DNA of 64,000 nucleotides from assembly GCF_014202315.1 (NCBI RefSeq), contig NZ_JACHGN010000030.1:61513-125512 (forward strand), given 5' to 3'. The DNA is from Thermocatellispora tengchongensis. GTDB lineage: Bacteria > Actinomycetota > Actinomycetes > Streptosporangiales > Streptosporangiaceae. This document shows positions 49,784 to 57,831 of the stretch, in pieces. Under the pieces are notes generated by a model. The model was not told the DNA's origin and did not search any database. It saw nothing but the letters and a program-made list of their open reading frames with translations. Position 1 is the first letter of the stretch, and each line of letters starts with the position of its first letter. The translations under genes were made by a program, and so were the position numbers.

Positions 49784-52399
49784 GTGCCCGACACGCTCAC
49801 GCCGTACGACCTGGCCTGCGAGGGCCGTACGACGCCGCTCGGCCTGGACGAGGCCGTGCCCCGGCTGTCGTGGAAGCTCGCCGACGGCAGGCCGGGCCAG
49901 CGGCAGACCGCCTACCGCCTGGTGATCGAGGGCGGAGGCGGGCGGCACGACAGCGGGATCGTGCGCGCGGAGGAGTCGCTGCACGTGGTGCCGGAGGGGT
50001 TCACCGCCGCGCCCGCCACCCGCTACGCCTGGACCGTCACCGTCTGGGACGCCGACGGCGCCGAGGGCGCGAGCGCGTCGTCCTGGTTCGAGACCGGCCT
50101 GCTCGGCCCCGAGGGCTGGGCCGGGGCGAGCTGGATCGAGCACGATCCGGCGCTGGACCCGATGATGGACCCGCCGACGTTCGGCGAGCCGCTGCCCGAG
50201 CGGCTGGGCTCCTGCCCGCCGGCCCGGCTGTACCGGCGCGCGTTCACCGCCCGCGAGGCCCCGGCCTCCGCCCGCCTGTACGTCACCGCCCGCGGCATCT
50301 ACCTGCCCTACCTCAACGGCGTCCGGGTCGGTGACGCCGAGCTGGCCCCCGGCTGGACCGACTACCGGCACCGCGTCCAGTACCAGACCTACGACGTCAC
50401 CGAGCTGGTCGCGGCCGGTGAGAACGTGCTCGGCGCGCAGGTCTCCGACGGCTGGTGGAGCGGCTACCTCGGCTTCGACCGGCGCAGGCAGGCCGAGCAC
50501 TACGGCGTGCGCCCGCAGCTCATCGCCCGCCTCGTCATCGACTACGGCGACGGCGGGCGCGACGTGGTCGTCACCGACGCCGCCTGGCGCGAGCACGACG
50601 GCCACGTGCGGCACGCCGACCTGCTGATGGGCGAGGTGCACGACGCCCGCCTGGAGCGCTCCACGGCCGGGCGGTGGAGCCCCGGCTACGACGACTCCGC
50701 CTGGCGCCCGGTCCGGATCGCCGGCGCCGACCACGACACGCTGATCGGCATGCTGGACGAGCCGGTGCGGGTCACCGAGGAGATCAGCCCCGCCGCCGTC
50801 ACCGCACTGCCCGGCGGCCGGATTCTGGTGGACCTGGGGCAGAACATGGTCGGCCGGGTCAGGCTGCGGGTACGCCGGGCCGCCCCCGGCACCCGGGTCA
50901 CCCTGCGGCACGCCGAGGTCCTGGACGAGTCCGGCGAGCCGTACGTCGCCAACCTCCGCTCCGCCGAGGCCACCGACCTCTACATCGCCGCCGGCGAGTC
51001 CGAGGAGGTCTACGAGCCCGCGTTCACCGTGCACGGCTTCCGCTACGTCGAGATCAGCGGCCACGACGACGTGGACGTGACCGGCCGGGTCCTGCACAGC
51101 GACACCCGCTTCACCGGCGAGCTGGTCACCTCCGACCCCGAGGTGAACCGGCTGCTGGCCAACATCCGCTGGGGCCAGCGCGGCAACTTCGTCTCGGTCC
51201 CGACCGACTGCCCTCAGCGGGACGAGCGGCTCGGCTGGCTCGCCGACGCCCAGGTGTTCCTGCCCACGGCCTGCTACAACGCCGACGTCTCGGCGTTCTT
51301 CGCCCGCTGGCTGCGCGACGTGATCGACGGCCGCCACCCCGGCGGCGCGTTCCCGGACGTGGCGCCGGTCGTGGACCGCTACCCGGTCAACCGCGAGGGC
51401 GCGCCCGGCTGGGGCGACGCGGGCGTGCTGATCCCCTGGCACCTCTACCGCGTGTACGGCGACGTGCGCACGCTGGAGCGCTGCTTCCCGGCCATGGCCG
51501 GCTGGATCGACTGGATCGAGTCGGGCAACCCCGACCTGATCTGGCGCGACCGGGTCGGCAACCACTACGGCGACTGGCTGCAGATCGGCGCGGAGACCCC
51601 GCGCGAGGTCCTGGCCACCGCGTACTTCGCGCACAGCGCCACGCTCGTCGCCCGCGCCGCCGACGTGCTGGGCCGCGCCGCCGACGCCGAACGGTACGCC
51701 GGGCTCGCCCAGCGGGTGCGCAAGGCGTTCGCCGACGCCTTCGTCGGCGCCGACGGCTCGGTCACGGGCGACACCCAGACGGCGTACCTGCTGGCCCTGG
51801 CCTACGACCTGCTCCCCGACGAGCTGGTGGAGCCGGCCGTGGCCCGGCTGGTGGACGCCATCAGGCGCAACGGCGACCGCCTGAGCACCGGCTTCCTCGG
51901 CGTGGCGCTGCTGTGCCCGGTGCTGAGCGCGCACGGCCACGACGACCTGGCGTACACGCTGCTGCACCAGCGCGAGTTCCCCTCCTGGATGTACTCCATC
52001 AGGCACGGCGCCACCACGATCTGGGAGCGCTGGGACGGCTGGACCGCCGAGGCCGGCTTTCAGGCCACCGAGATGAACTCCTTCAACCACTACTCCCTCG
52101 GCTCGGTCGGCCAGTGGCTGTACGCGCGGGTGGCGGGCATCGACCAGGCGCCCGGCTCGGTCGCCTTCCGCGACCTGGTCATCGCGCCGGTGCCGGGCGG
52201 CAGGCTCACCTCGGCCTCCGCCAGGTACGAATCCCCGCGCGGTCTGATCGCGACCGCGTGGGAGCTGAAGGACGGCGCCTTCAGCCTCGATGTGACCATC
52301 CCGCCGGGGGCGCGGGCGGTCGTACGGCTCCCGATCGGCGGCGGCACGCACGAGATCGGTTCGGGGACCCACCGCTTCACCGTTCCTCAAGGAGACTGA
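49784..52399 (+). CDS. Alpha-L-rhamnosidase (GH78)
   Basis: 871 residues from GTG 49784, chosen because AAGGAG lies seven bases upstream; ATG 49751 lacks a good site. Fibronectin-like and beta-sandwich N-terminal domains (about 1-340, with YLNGVRVGDAELAPGWTDY and the GWWSGYLGF segment) precede the (alpha/alpha)6 catalytic barrel. The hallmark DCPQRDERLGWLADAQ with the catalytic acid is near residue 475, and TIWERWDGW plus FNHYSLGSVGQWLY close the site. No signal peptide, so it acts in the cytosol on imported rhamnosides such as plant flavonoid or saponin glycosides. Confidence 0.94.
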   Translation: MPDTLTPYDLACEGRTTPLGLDEAVPRLSWKLADGRPGQRQTAYRLVIEGGGGRHDSGIVRAEESLHVVPEGFTAAPATRYAWTVTVWDADGAEGASASSWFETGLLGPEGWAGASWIEHDPALDPMMDPPTFGEPLPERLGSCPPARLYRRAFTAREAPASARLYVTARGIYLPYLNGVRVGDAELAPGWTDYRHRVQYQTYDVTELVAAGENVLGAQVSDGWWSGYLGFDRRRQAEHYGVRPQLIARLVIDYGDGGRDVVVTDAAWREHDGHVRHADLLMGEVHDARLERSTAGRWSPGYDDSAWRPVRIAGADHDTLIGMLDEPVRVTEEISPAAVTALPGGRILVDLGQNMVGRVRLRVRRAAPGTRVTLRHAEVLDESGEPYVANLRSAEATDLYIAAGESEEVYEPAFTVHGFRYVEISGHDDVDVTGRVLHSDTRFTGELVTSDPEVNRLLANIRWGQRGNFVSVPTDCPQRDERLGWLADAQVFLPTACYNADVSAFFARWLRDVIDGRHPGGAFPDVAPVVDRYPVNREGAPGWGDAGVLIPWHLYRVYGDVRTLERCFPAMAGWIDWIESGNPDLIWRDRVGNHYGDWLQIGAETPREVLATAYFAHSATLVARAADVLGRAADAERYAGLAQRVRKAFADAFVGADGSVTGDTQTAYLLALAYDLLPDELVEPAVARLVDAIRRNGDRLSTGFLGVALLCPVLSAHGHDDLAYTLLHQREFPSWMYSIRHGATTIWERWDGWTAEAGFQATEMNSFNHYSLGSVGQWLYARVAGIDQAPGSVAFRDLVIAPVPGGRLTSASARYESPRGLIATAWELKDGAFSLDVTIPPGARAVVRLPIGGGTHEIGSGTHRFTVPQGD

Positions 52400-52401
52400 T
52401 C

Positions 52402-53676
52402 ATGAAACGACTGACGCTCGGCGCGTCCTGCGTCCTGGTGGCGGGCGTCGCGCTCGCGGGGTGCAGCAGCACGGTCACCCCGCCCGGCTCGACCGGCGCC
52501 TCGTCCGGGTCCACGATCCGGCTCTCCGCGGTGGCCAGCGACAAGGAGGCGATCGAGGGCACGATCGCCGCGTTCGAGAAGGCGAACCCGGGCGTGAAGG
52601 TGCAGGCGACGTTCGCGGACGTGGACCCGTACCAGAGCACCCTGCGCACCCAGCTCTCCTCCGGCACCGCCCCGGACGTGTTCTTCGCCTGGCCCGGCAA
52701 CGGCAACGCGGGCGCGGTGGAGGTGCTGGCCCCCGGCGGGTACATGGAGGACCTGTCGAACCGCCCCTGGGCCGCCAAGATCCCCGAAGGGCTGAAGCAG
52801 GTCACGCAGGTGGACGGCAAGACCTGGATCACGCCGACCACCTTCACCGGCATCGGCGTCATCTACAACAAGAAGACCCTCGCCGACGTGGGCGGCGAGG
52901 TGCCGACCACCTGGACCGGCGTGCTGGAGCTGTGCGACGCCGCCAAGGCCAAGGGCAAGGTCGCCTTCGCGCTGGGCAACCAGACCCCGTGGGTCACCCA
53001 GCTCGTGGACTACGCCCTGGTCGCCACCACCGTCTACGCGAACTCGCCGAACTTCGACGCCGACATGGCCGCCGGCAAGGCCACCTTCGCCGGCTCCGGC
53101 TGGAAGACGGCGATGGAGAAGTACCTGGAGATGAACAAGCGGGGCTGCTTCTCCAAGGACCCGCTGGGCACCAGCTTCGAATCGGCGGTCGCCCAGGTCG
53201 GCAAGGGCGAGGCGGTCGGCGTGGTGCAGGTGACCGCGGTCGCCACCCAGATCAAGGAGGCGTCCCCGGCCGGCGCCGAACTGGCCATGTTCGCCCTGCC
53301 CGCCACCGACAACCCCGACGAGACCCGCATGCCGGGCGCGGCCGGCGGCGCGTACGCCGTCAACGCCAAGAGCCCGAACAAGGAGCTGGCGCTGAAGTTC
53401 GTGGACTTCCTGGCCGAGCCCGCGAACATGAACGCCTACGCGACCGTCGCGAACGCCGCCCCGGCGATCCCGAACGACTCCTTCACCCCCGACGCCGCCT
53501 TCCAGACCCTCATCGACCACCAGCAGGCCGGCAAGACCGCGACCTTCATGGACCAGCTCTGGCCCAACCCGAAGGTGCAGCAGGTCCACCTGACCGGCGT
53601 GCAGGACCTCTTCTCCGGCAAGGCCACCCCGGACGAGGTGCTGGCCGAGATGGACGAGACCTACAAGAGCGGCTGA
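52402..53676 (+). CDS. Extracellular sugar-binding lipoprotein of ABC importer
   Basis: 424 residues. Lipoprotein signal ending VALAGC with lipidated Cys21, followed by a Ser/Thr/Gly linker. The mature part is SBP family 1: EGTIAAFEKANPGVKVQATF, SSGTAPDVFFAWPGN, TFTGIGVIYNKKTLADVGG and ELALKFVDFLAEPANMNAYA. AAGGAG lies eight bases before ATG 52402. It is the last gene of the permease-rhamnosidase operon and sets substrate choice; a rhamnosyl sugar is the best guess. Confidence 0.93.
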   Translation: MKRLTLGASCVLVAGVALAGCSSTVTPPGSTGASSGSTIRLSAVASDKEAIEGTIAAFEKANPGVKVQATFADVDPYQSTLRTQLSSGTAPDVFFAWPGNGNAGAVEVLAPGGYMEDLSNRPWAAKIPEGLKQVTQVDGKTWITPTTFTGIGVIYNKKTLADVGGEVPTTWTGVLELCDAAKAKGKVAFALGNQTPWVTQLVDYALVATTVYANSPNFDADMAAGKATFAGSGWKTAMEKYLEMNKRGCFSKDPLGTSFESAVAQVGKGEAVGVVQVTAVATQIKEASPAGAELAMFALPATDNPDETRMPGAAGGAYAVNAKSPNKELALKFVDFLAEPANMNAYATVANAAPAIPNDSFTPDAAFQTLIDHQQAGKTATFMDQLWPNPKVQQVHLTGVQDLFSGKATPDEVLAEMDETYKSG

Positions 53677-53716
53677 CCCTTCCCTTCCCGCCCGGAACCT
53701 GATAGGCAGGGCGACT

Positions 53717-54907
53717 GTGACCGACGCCGACACGCTGCGCGCGAACATGGTCGCCCGCCTCCAGGCGGCCCACGGCTTCGGCGAGCCCGTCGCCGCCGCG
53801 ATGCGGGCGGTGCCACGGCACCTGTTCGTGCCCGGCACCCCGGTCGAGCCGGCGTACGCCGACGAGCCCATCGTGACCAAGCGAGACGCCGACGGGGTGC
53901 CGATCAGCTCCTCCTCCCAGCCCACGATCATGGCCCTCATGCTGGAGCAGCTCGGCGTCCGGCCCGGTGACCGCGTGCTGGAGATCGGCGCGGGCACCGG
54001 CTACAACTGCGCCCTGCTGGCCCACCTCGCCGGCCCGTCGGGCACCGTCGTCGGAGTGGACATCGACGACGACGTGGTGGAGGCCGCCCGGCGCCACCTC
54101 GCGGCGGCGGGCCGTACGGACGTGGTGGTGGCGCGCGCCGACGGTGCGCAGGGCTATCCGGACCAGGCCCCCTACGACCGGATCATCGCCACCGTCGGCG
54201 TGTGGGACCTCGCGCCCGCCTGGCTGGAGCAACTGGCCCCCGGCGGACGCATCGTCGTCCCCCTGGACCTGCGCGGCACACAGCGCTCCGTCGCCTTCGA
54301 ACGGACGGCGGAGGGGCACTGGACCAGCGTCTCGGTCGTCCCCTGCGGCTTCATGCGCATGCGCGGCGCCCTGGCGGGCCCGGAGATCACCCGGGTGCTC
54401 GACCGCGACACCCGGCTCATGGTGTTCCTGCCCGAGGGCGGCGCCCCGGACGCCGTCCTCGAAACCCTGGACTCCGGCGCAACGGCCGAGGTCCCGACCA
54501 CCGTGCTCGCGGACCCGGGCGACCTCCTCGACGGCCTCTCCCTCTGGCTCGCCGTGCACGAGCCACGCTGGGGAACCCTGTCGGAACTGGGCGACCGCCG
54601 CCTCCCCGACGCCCCGGTGACCATACAGGACATGCGGATGACCGCCGGCATCTTCGCCGCCGACGGCACCCTGGCCGTACTCGCAACCGACCCCGACACC
54701 CGCACCCTCACCGCCCGCGCCTACGGCCCCCACCGTGACCTGGCAACCGCCCTGGCCGCCCACGTGACAGCCTGGGACGAAGCCGGCCGCCCCGACACCA
54801 CCGGCCTCCACCTGGACGCGTACACCGACACCGAGCCCCCTCCGGGCCCGGTGACCATGCGCAAGCGCCACACCGTGATCGCCGTGACCTGGGCCGCCCG
54901 CTTCTGA
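53717..54907 (+). CDS. Protein-L-isoaspartate methyltransferase-like protein
   Basis: 396 residues. The N-terminal PIMT fold (about 1-210) has AYADEPIVTKRDADGVPISSSSQP, the motif I VLEIGAGTGYNCALLA, the acidic VVGVDIDDDVV and PYDRIIATVGVWDLA. The C-terminal about 180 residues form a separate domain (LMVFLPEGGAP, LWLAVHEPRWGTL) seen in actinomycete PIMT homologues linked to lanthipeptide or FxLD-type maturation, but no precursor peptide or other maturation gene is nearby. GTG 53717. It is the last gene before the IS-like unit, which begins eight bases after its stop. Confidence 0.85.
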   Translation: MTDADTLRANMVARLQAAHGFGEPVAAAMRAVPRHLFVPGTPVEPAYADEPIVTKRDADGVPISSSSQPTIMALMLEQLGVRPGDRVLEIGAGTGYNCALLAHLAGPSGTVVGVDIDDDVVEAARRHLAAAGRTDVVVARADGAQGYPDQAPYDRIIATVGVWDLAPAWLEQLAPGGRIVVPLDLRGTQRSVAFERTAEGHWTSVSVVPCGFMRMRGALAGPEITRVLDRDTRLMVFLPEGGAPDAVLETLDSGATAEVPTTVLADPGDLLDGLSLWLAVHEPRWGTLSELGDRRLPDAPVTIQDMRMTAGIFAADGTLAVLATDPDTRTLTARAYGPHRDLATALAAHVTAWDEAGRPDTTGLHLDAYTDTEPPPGPVTMRKRHTVIAVTWAARF

Positions 54908-54915
54908 ACCTCTAA

Positions 54916-55014
54916 GAGTGCGTTAAGCGAGGTAATGCCCCTTTCGTCAGTTGCGGTTGGTTGGATGAGGTCTGCTGGTCGGTCAGCCGTCGTTCGGCCT
55001 ACGGGCGCGGCTGG
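54916..55014. repeat. Left inverted end of the IS-like unit
   Basis: Imperfect inverted copy of 57718-57815, with two small insertions relative to the right end (an extra A and an extra TTGG-type duplication). Its inner limit, CTACGGGCGCGGCTGG, corresponds to the stop codon and last codons of the accessory gene in the right copy, so this is a truncated second IS copy. Further inside, GCGGACACCGG (55016-55026) pairs with CCGGTGTCCGC (55082-55092) in a separate imperfect hairpin of unknown meaning. Confidence 0.75.
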
Positions 55015-55130
55015 CGCGGACACCGGACCGCTCGTGAGCAGGTTCTCTGCGTATACCGCGACTGAGCTGGTCACGGTCGGCCCGGTGTCCGCGGCGGCGG
55101 GCTTCACGCCGTAGGGCTTTACACGGACAC

Positions 55131-55619
55131 CTACTGTCGGAGGTCCTGTCGAAGGTCGGTCGTCGCGGGACCGGCTGGGACGGCGGGGGTTCGAGGCCAG
55201 GTCCAGGCGGAGCGCAGGATGAAGGCCAGGAGCAGCACCTCGATTCCGATGGAAAGGCCGTAGAAGAAGGCCCAGTCCCAGGACTCCCCTACCGCGTTGA
55301 ACACCGAGTAGGGGATGTAGAGCGATGCAACAACGAGGTTCGTGGCGCGGTTCACCCGGGCGGGCAGCGTCATGGAGAGCATCACCATCAGGGCCGGGAT
55401 CGCCACGGACGCGAGCATCATGGTCAACAACGTCGGGCTGATGTCGAACTCGAAGACGACGCCGGCGCGGAGGTTGTCGATGACGCCGGGCTTGTGGAGG
55501 TGGAAGTAGTCGACGTAGATGTAGAGGAACATGAAGCTGGTCCACGCGGCGGCGAGCTTGGCCTGCACGGGGACCGGCGGGTTGTCGAGCAGGTTCGGGG
55601 TTTTCGTTCGGATGGTCAT
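55131..55619 (-). CDS. DUF6326-like four-helix membrane protein, transposon cargo
   Basis: 162 residues from ATG 55619. Four helices: LAAAWTSFMFLYIYVDYFHL, LLTMMLASVAIPALMVMLSM, LVVASLYIPYSVFNAVG and FFYGLSIGIEVLLLAFILRS. The family is common beside TetR genes; its function is unknown, and a role in transport or stress tolerance would be speculation. It lies inside the inverted ends, divergent from the TetR gene, with GAAAGAAG as its ribosome site. Third-position GC is somewhat lower than in the core genes, which fits acquisition by transfer. Confidence 0.8.
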   Translation of the reverse strand: MTIRTKTPNLLDNPPVPVQAKLAAAWTSFMFLYIYVDYFHLHKPGVIDNLRAGVVFEFDISPTLLTMMLASVAIPALMVMLSMTLPARVNRATNLVVASLYIPYSVFNAVGESWDWAFFYGLSIGIEVLLLAFILRSAWTWPRTPAVPAGPATTDLRQDLRQ

Positions 55620-55901
55620 CGGTTCTTCTTTCGAGAGGAGCGGTCCCTCCGCCGGAGTGGCGGCAGGGATGTACCGAGGCCGCGCCCACCTGGACGAGCA
55701 CATCGCCTCGACCGGGCAGCGGTAGCCCGGACCTCGGACGACTCGAGCGCTGAGGGCAGGCCGTAGCGGTGCTGGTCGGCGGCCCGCATCGTTGTCGCCC
55801 CGGCCGGACTCGCCCCCGGCGCCAGGCGTGCTCCGGCACTCGATCGCTGTTCGATTCCTACAGAAGCCTCCTCACGTCCGAGCTACGACTCTCGCTGGTT
55901 C

Positions 55902-55944
55902 GTACATCGTACGTCGTACGCCGTACTACGATCGTACGCTGTAC
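55902..55944. promoter_or_regulatory. CGTAC-rich inverted repeat upstream of the cargo TetR gene
   Basis: GTACATCGTACG (55902-55913) and CGTACGCTGTAC (55933-55944) match as inverted arms at 11 of 12 positions, with further CGTACG copies between them. The rest of the 377-bp divergent gap 55620-55996 shows no gene that I can support. The repeat is a likely operator for the adjacent TetR and the divergent membrane protein. Confidence 0.45.
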
Positions 55945-55996
55945 CATGACCGTGCGATGGACGATTGTCAAGCGTTCGAGGGAGCGAGGAGACCCG

Positions 55997-56671
55997 TTGT
56001 CTGCGAGGGAACGACGCCAGGTCGCGTCAGATGCGGGGCTGAGCAAGAAGCGGGTGGTGGCCGAGGCGGTCCGGCTCGCCGACCGCGAGGGGGTCGGCGA
56101 GCTGAGCATGCGCCGGCTGGCTCGCGCGCTCGGCGCGGGCGCGATGTCGCTCTACTACTACGTGGCGAGCAAGGAGGAGTTGCTGGACGCCATGATCGAC
56201 GTCGTGTTCGAGGAGATCGAGCTCCCGCCTGAAGAGACCGACTGGCAGTCAGCGATGCGACGTCGGGCGGTATCCGCCCGACAGGTTCTCGCACGCCACC
56301 CGTGGGCGATCGGCCTGATGGAGTCGCGGACATCGCCGGGGCCCGCGAACCTCCGCCACCGCGAAGCGGTCACCGCCTGCCTGCGGAGGGCCGGCTTCTC
56401 GGTCTTGATGGCGACGCACGCCAACTGGTTGCTCGACAGCTACGTCTACGGTTTCGCCCTGCAGGAAGCCAGCCTGCCGTTCGACACCGCCGATGAGTTC
56501 GCGGACATGGCCGAGGATGTCTTCCTGCCCCAGCTTCCTCCTGACGAGTTCCCCTACCTCAACGAGTCCGCCGCGGTGCTCGTCGCTGCCGGCTTCGACC
56601 CGGCGGAGGAGTTCATTTTCGGCCTCAACCTCGTCCTAGCCGCCCTCGAGCCCCTGAGAGTGCCTACGTGA
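55997..56671 (+). CDS. TetR/AcrR regulator (TetR_C type), transposon cargo
   Basis: 224 residues from TTG 55997, preceded by GAGGAG with a 5-base spacer. ATG 55946 (241 residues) is the alternative but has no ribosome site and abuts the operator. HTH at about 15-60 (RVVAEAVRLADREGVGELSM, LGAGAMSLYYYVASKEELLD). The C-terminal domain is of the TetR_C class (RRRAVSARQVLARHPWAIGL, THANWLLDSYVYGFALQEAS). Likely controls the divergent DUF6326-like gene. Confidence 0.82.
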   Translation: MSARERRQVASDAGLSKKRVVAEAVRLADREGVGELSMRRLARALGAGAMSLYYYVASKEELLDAMIDVVFEEIELPPEETDWQSAMRRRAVSARQVLARHPWAIGLMESRTSPGPANLRHREAVTACLRRAGFSVLMATHANWLLDSYVYGFALQEASLPFDTADEFADMAEDVFLPQLPPDEFPYLNESAAVLVAAGFDPAEEFIFGLNLVLAALEPLRVPT

Positions 56672-56681
56672 GCCTCCATCC

Positions 56682-57294
56682 GTGATGTCGTTATGTGATC
56701 GTGTGGATTTGTTGTGTCACCGCCAGTCTGCGGGTCCAGTTGTGCTGGACTATCTCCCCCATCTTCTCCATGACCTGCCGCCCAAGGGCGCGACGTACTA
56801 CCACTTCGCCGAATGGCGCGACGACGGCACCGACAAGACGATCCACGACCTGCTGCGCCGGCATCTGCGCGAGCAGAAGAAGCGATTAGCCGACCCGAGC
56901 CTGGTCGTGCTGGACACCCAAAGCGTCCACGTCGCGGCCGGGGTTCCCGCCGAAACGACCGGCCGGGACGTCGCCAAGAAGGTGCCGGACCGCAAACGAG
57001 ACTTGGCCGTAGACGTGCTGGGGCCAGGGATTCAAGAACGCGGTCGTCGCCCATGGCGCCAGCCTGGGAATCGCCGTGGACATCGTCGAACGCAACCCCG
57101 CCGACAAAGGCTTCGTGCCCCAGCCGAAACGATGGGTCGTCGAGCAGACCTACGGGATCTTGATGTTCCACCGGCGCCTGGTCCGCGACTATGAACATCT
57201 CCCATCGAGTTCCGAATCACGGGTGTACTGGGCGATGACGGACGTGATGTCCCGGCGTCTGACCCCTTCGACGCCGTCCTGGCGGTGGACATGA
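56682..57294 (+). pseudogene. IS5-like transposase fragment with internal deletion and frameshift
   Basis: One frame from about 56740 encodes LPHLLHDLPPKGATYYHFAE, WRDDGTDKTIHDLLRRHL and LADPSLVVLDTQSVHVAAGV. Near 57020 it stops matching, and a second frame takes over with GFKNAVVAHGASLGI, IVERNPADKGFVPQPKRWVV and RVYWAMTDVMSRRLT. The N-terminal DNA-binding part and the middle third, including part of the DDE core, are missing. The element cannot move by itself. It is located just inside the right end. Confidence 0.82.
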
Positions 57295-57737
57295 CCAGGC
57301 CCGATGCCCGCCCGCCCGATCCCGGAACCTGGCTCCTGGACCGGCTGGATGCCCGCTAACAGGCCCTGACCCGCCAGATCGAGCAGACCCAGACCGACAT
57401 CGACTCCCTGACCGCGCGGCTCAGTGAACTCAGCCAGGAGGCCGAGCATCTGCGGATCAGCCGCAAGACGCTCCTGTCCTTCGCTGAAGCGGACCCCGCT
57501 CCGGCCGAACCGGACGCGCCCCCGCAGGTCGGCTTCGATCATCCCTACTACCAGCAGATCCTCACCGTCTTCGGCCAGGCCGAGGGCTCTCTACGCGCCC
57601 GCGACCTGGCGCTGGCGATGGGCCTGCCCCTCACGCCCAACGGCGTCCAAAACGTCCGCGCCAAGCTCAAACGCCTGGCCGGCCGCGGCATCCTCGTCGA
57701 AACCGAGCCCGGCTTGTTCACCCAGCCGCGCCCGTAG
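57291..57737 (+). pseudogene. IS-associated coiled-coil/winged-helix accessory ORF with early TAA
   Basis: ATG 57291 to TAG 57737 would encode 147 residues apart from a TAA at 57357-57359, where homologous ORFs I recall have Tyr (DARYQALTRQIEQT). Residues about 23-65 form a coiled coil (IEQTQTDIDSLTARLSELSQ), and residues about 80-145 resemble a winged helix (RARDLALAMGLPLTPNGVQN, LKRLAGRGILVETEPGLF). Such ORFs often follow transposases in actinomycetes; the role is unknown. The C-terminal codons lie in the inverted end. Reinitiation downstream of the TAA is possible. Confidence 0.65.
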
Positions 57738-57815
57738 ACCGAACAGCGACCCACCGACCAGCAGACCTCATCCAACCGCAACGACGAAAGGGGCATCAGC
57801 TCGCGTAACGCACTC
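57718..57815. repeat. Right inverted end of the IS-like unit
   Basis: Read on the minus strand from 57815 it starts GAGTGCGTTACGCGAGC and ends at the accessory-ORF stop region. It is followed by TAA (57816-57818), equal to the TAA before the left end. The next gene's stop is only 14 bases beyond. Confidence 0.75.
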
Positions 57816-57831
57816 TAAGACGTACCCGACC

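Larger units (their letters stand above)
54916..57815. mobile_element. Composite IS-like unit with long inverted ends and 3-bp TAA target duplication
   Basis: A roughly 100-bp sequence at 54916-55014 recurs inverted at 57815-57718, both starting GAGTGCGTTA and sharing ATGCCCCTTTCGTC and GATGAGGTCTGCTGGTCGGT. TAA flanks both sides (54913-54915 and 57816-57818). The right part holds transposase remains and an accessory gene ending inside the inverted repeat. The left end is only the distal tip of a second, inverted copy. Between them are a DUF6326-like membrane protein and a TetR gene. This looks like a composite transposon that moved as a unit and then decayed. Confidence 0.75.

Noticed and set aside
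50455..53676. Frame reading through the rhamnosidase into the binding protein
   Set aside because: Only its last part (from 52402) is real; the rest is Arg/Pro-rich out-of-frame translation of the GH78 gene.
41292..54907. Possible biosynthetic cluster (monooxygenase, methyltransferases, AraC, transporters)
   Set aside because: No core synthase, precursor peptide or carrier protein. The genes form separate units, including a sugar-use operon and the housekeeping-type sigma factor.
55841..55870. TTCGATTCC sequence resembling a tRNA T-arm
   Set aside because: No matching T-stem, anticodon arm or acceptor stem around it.
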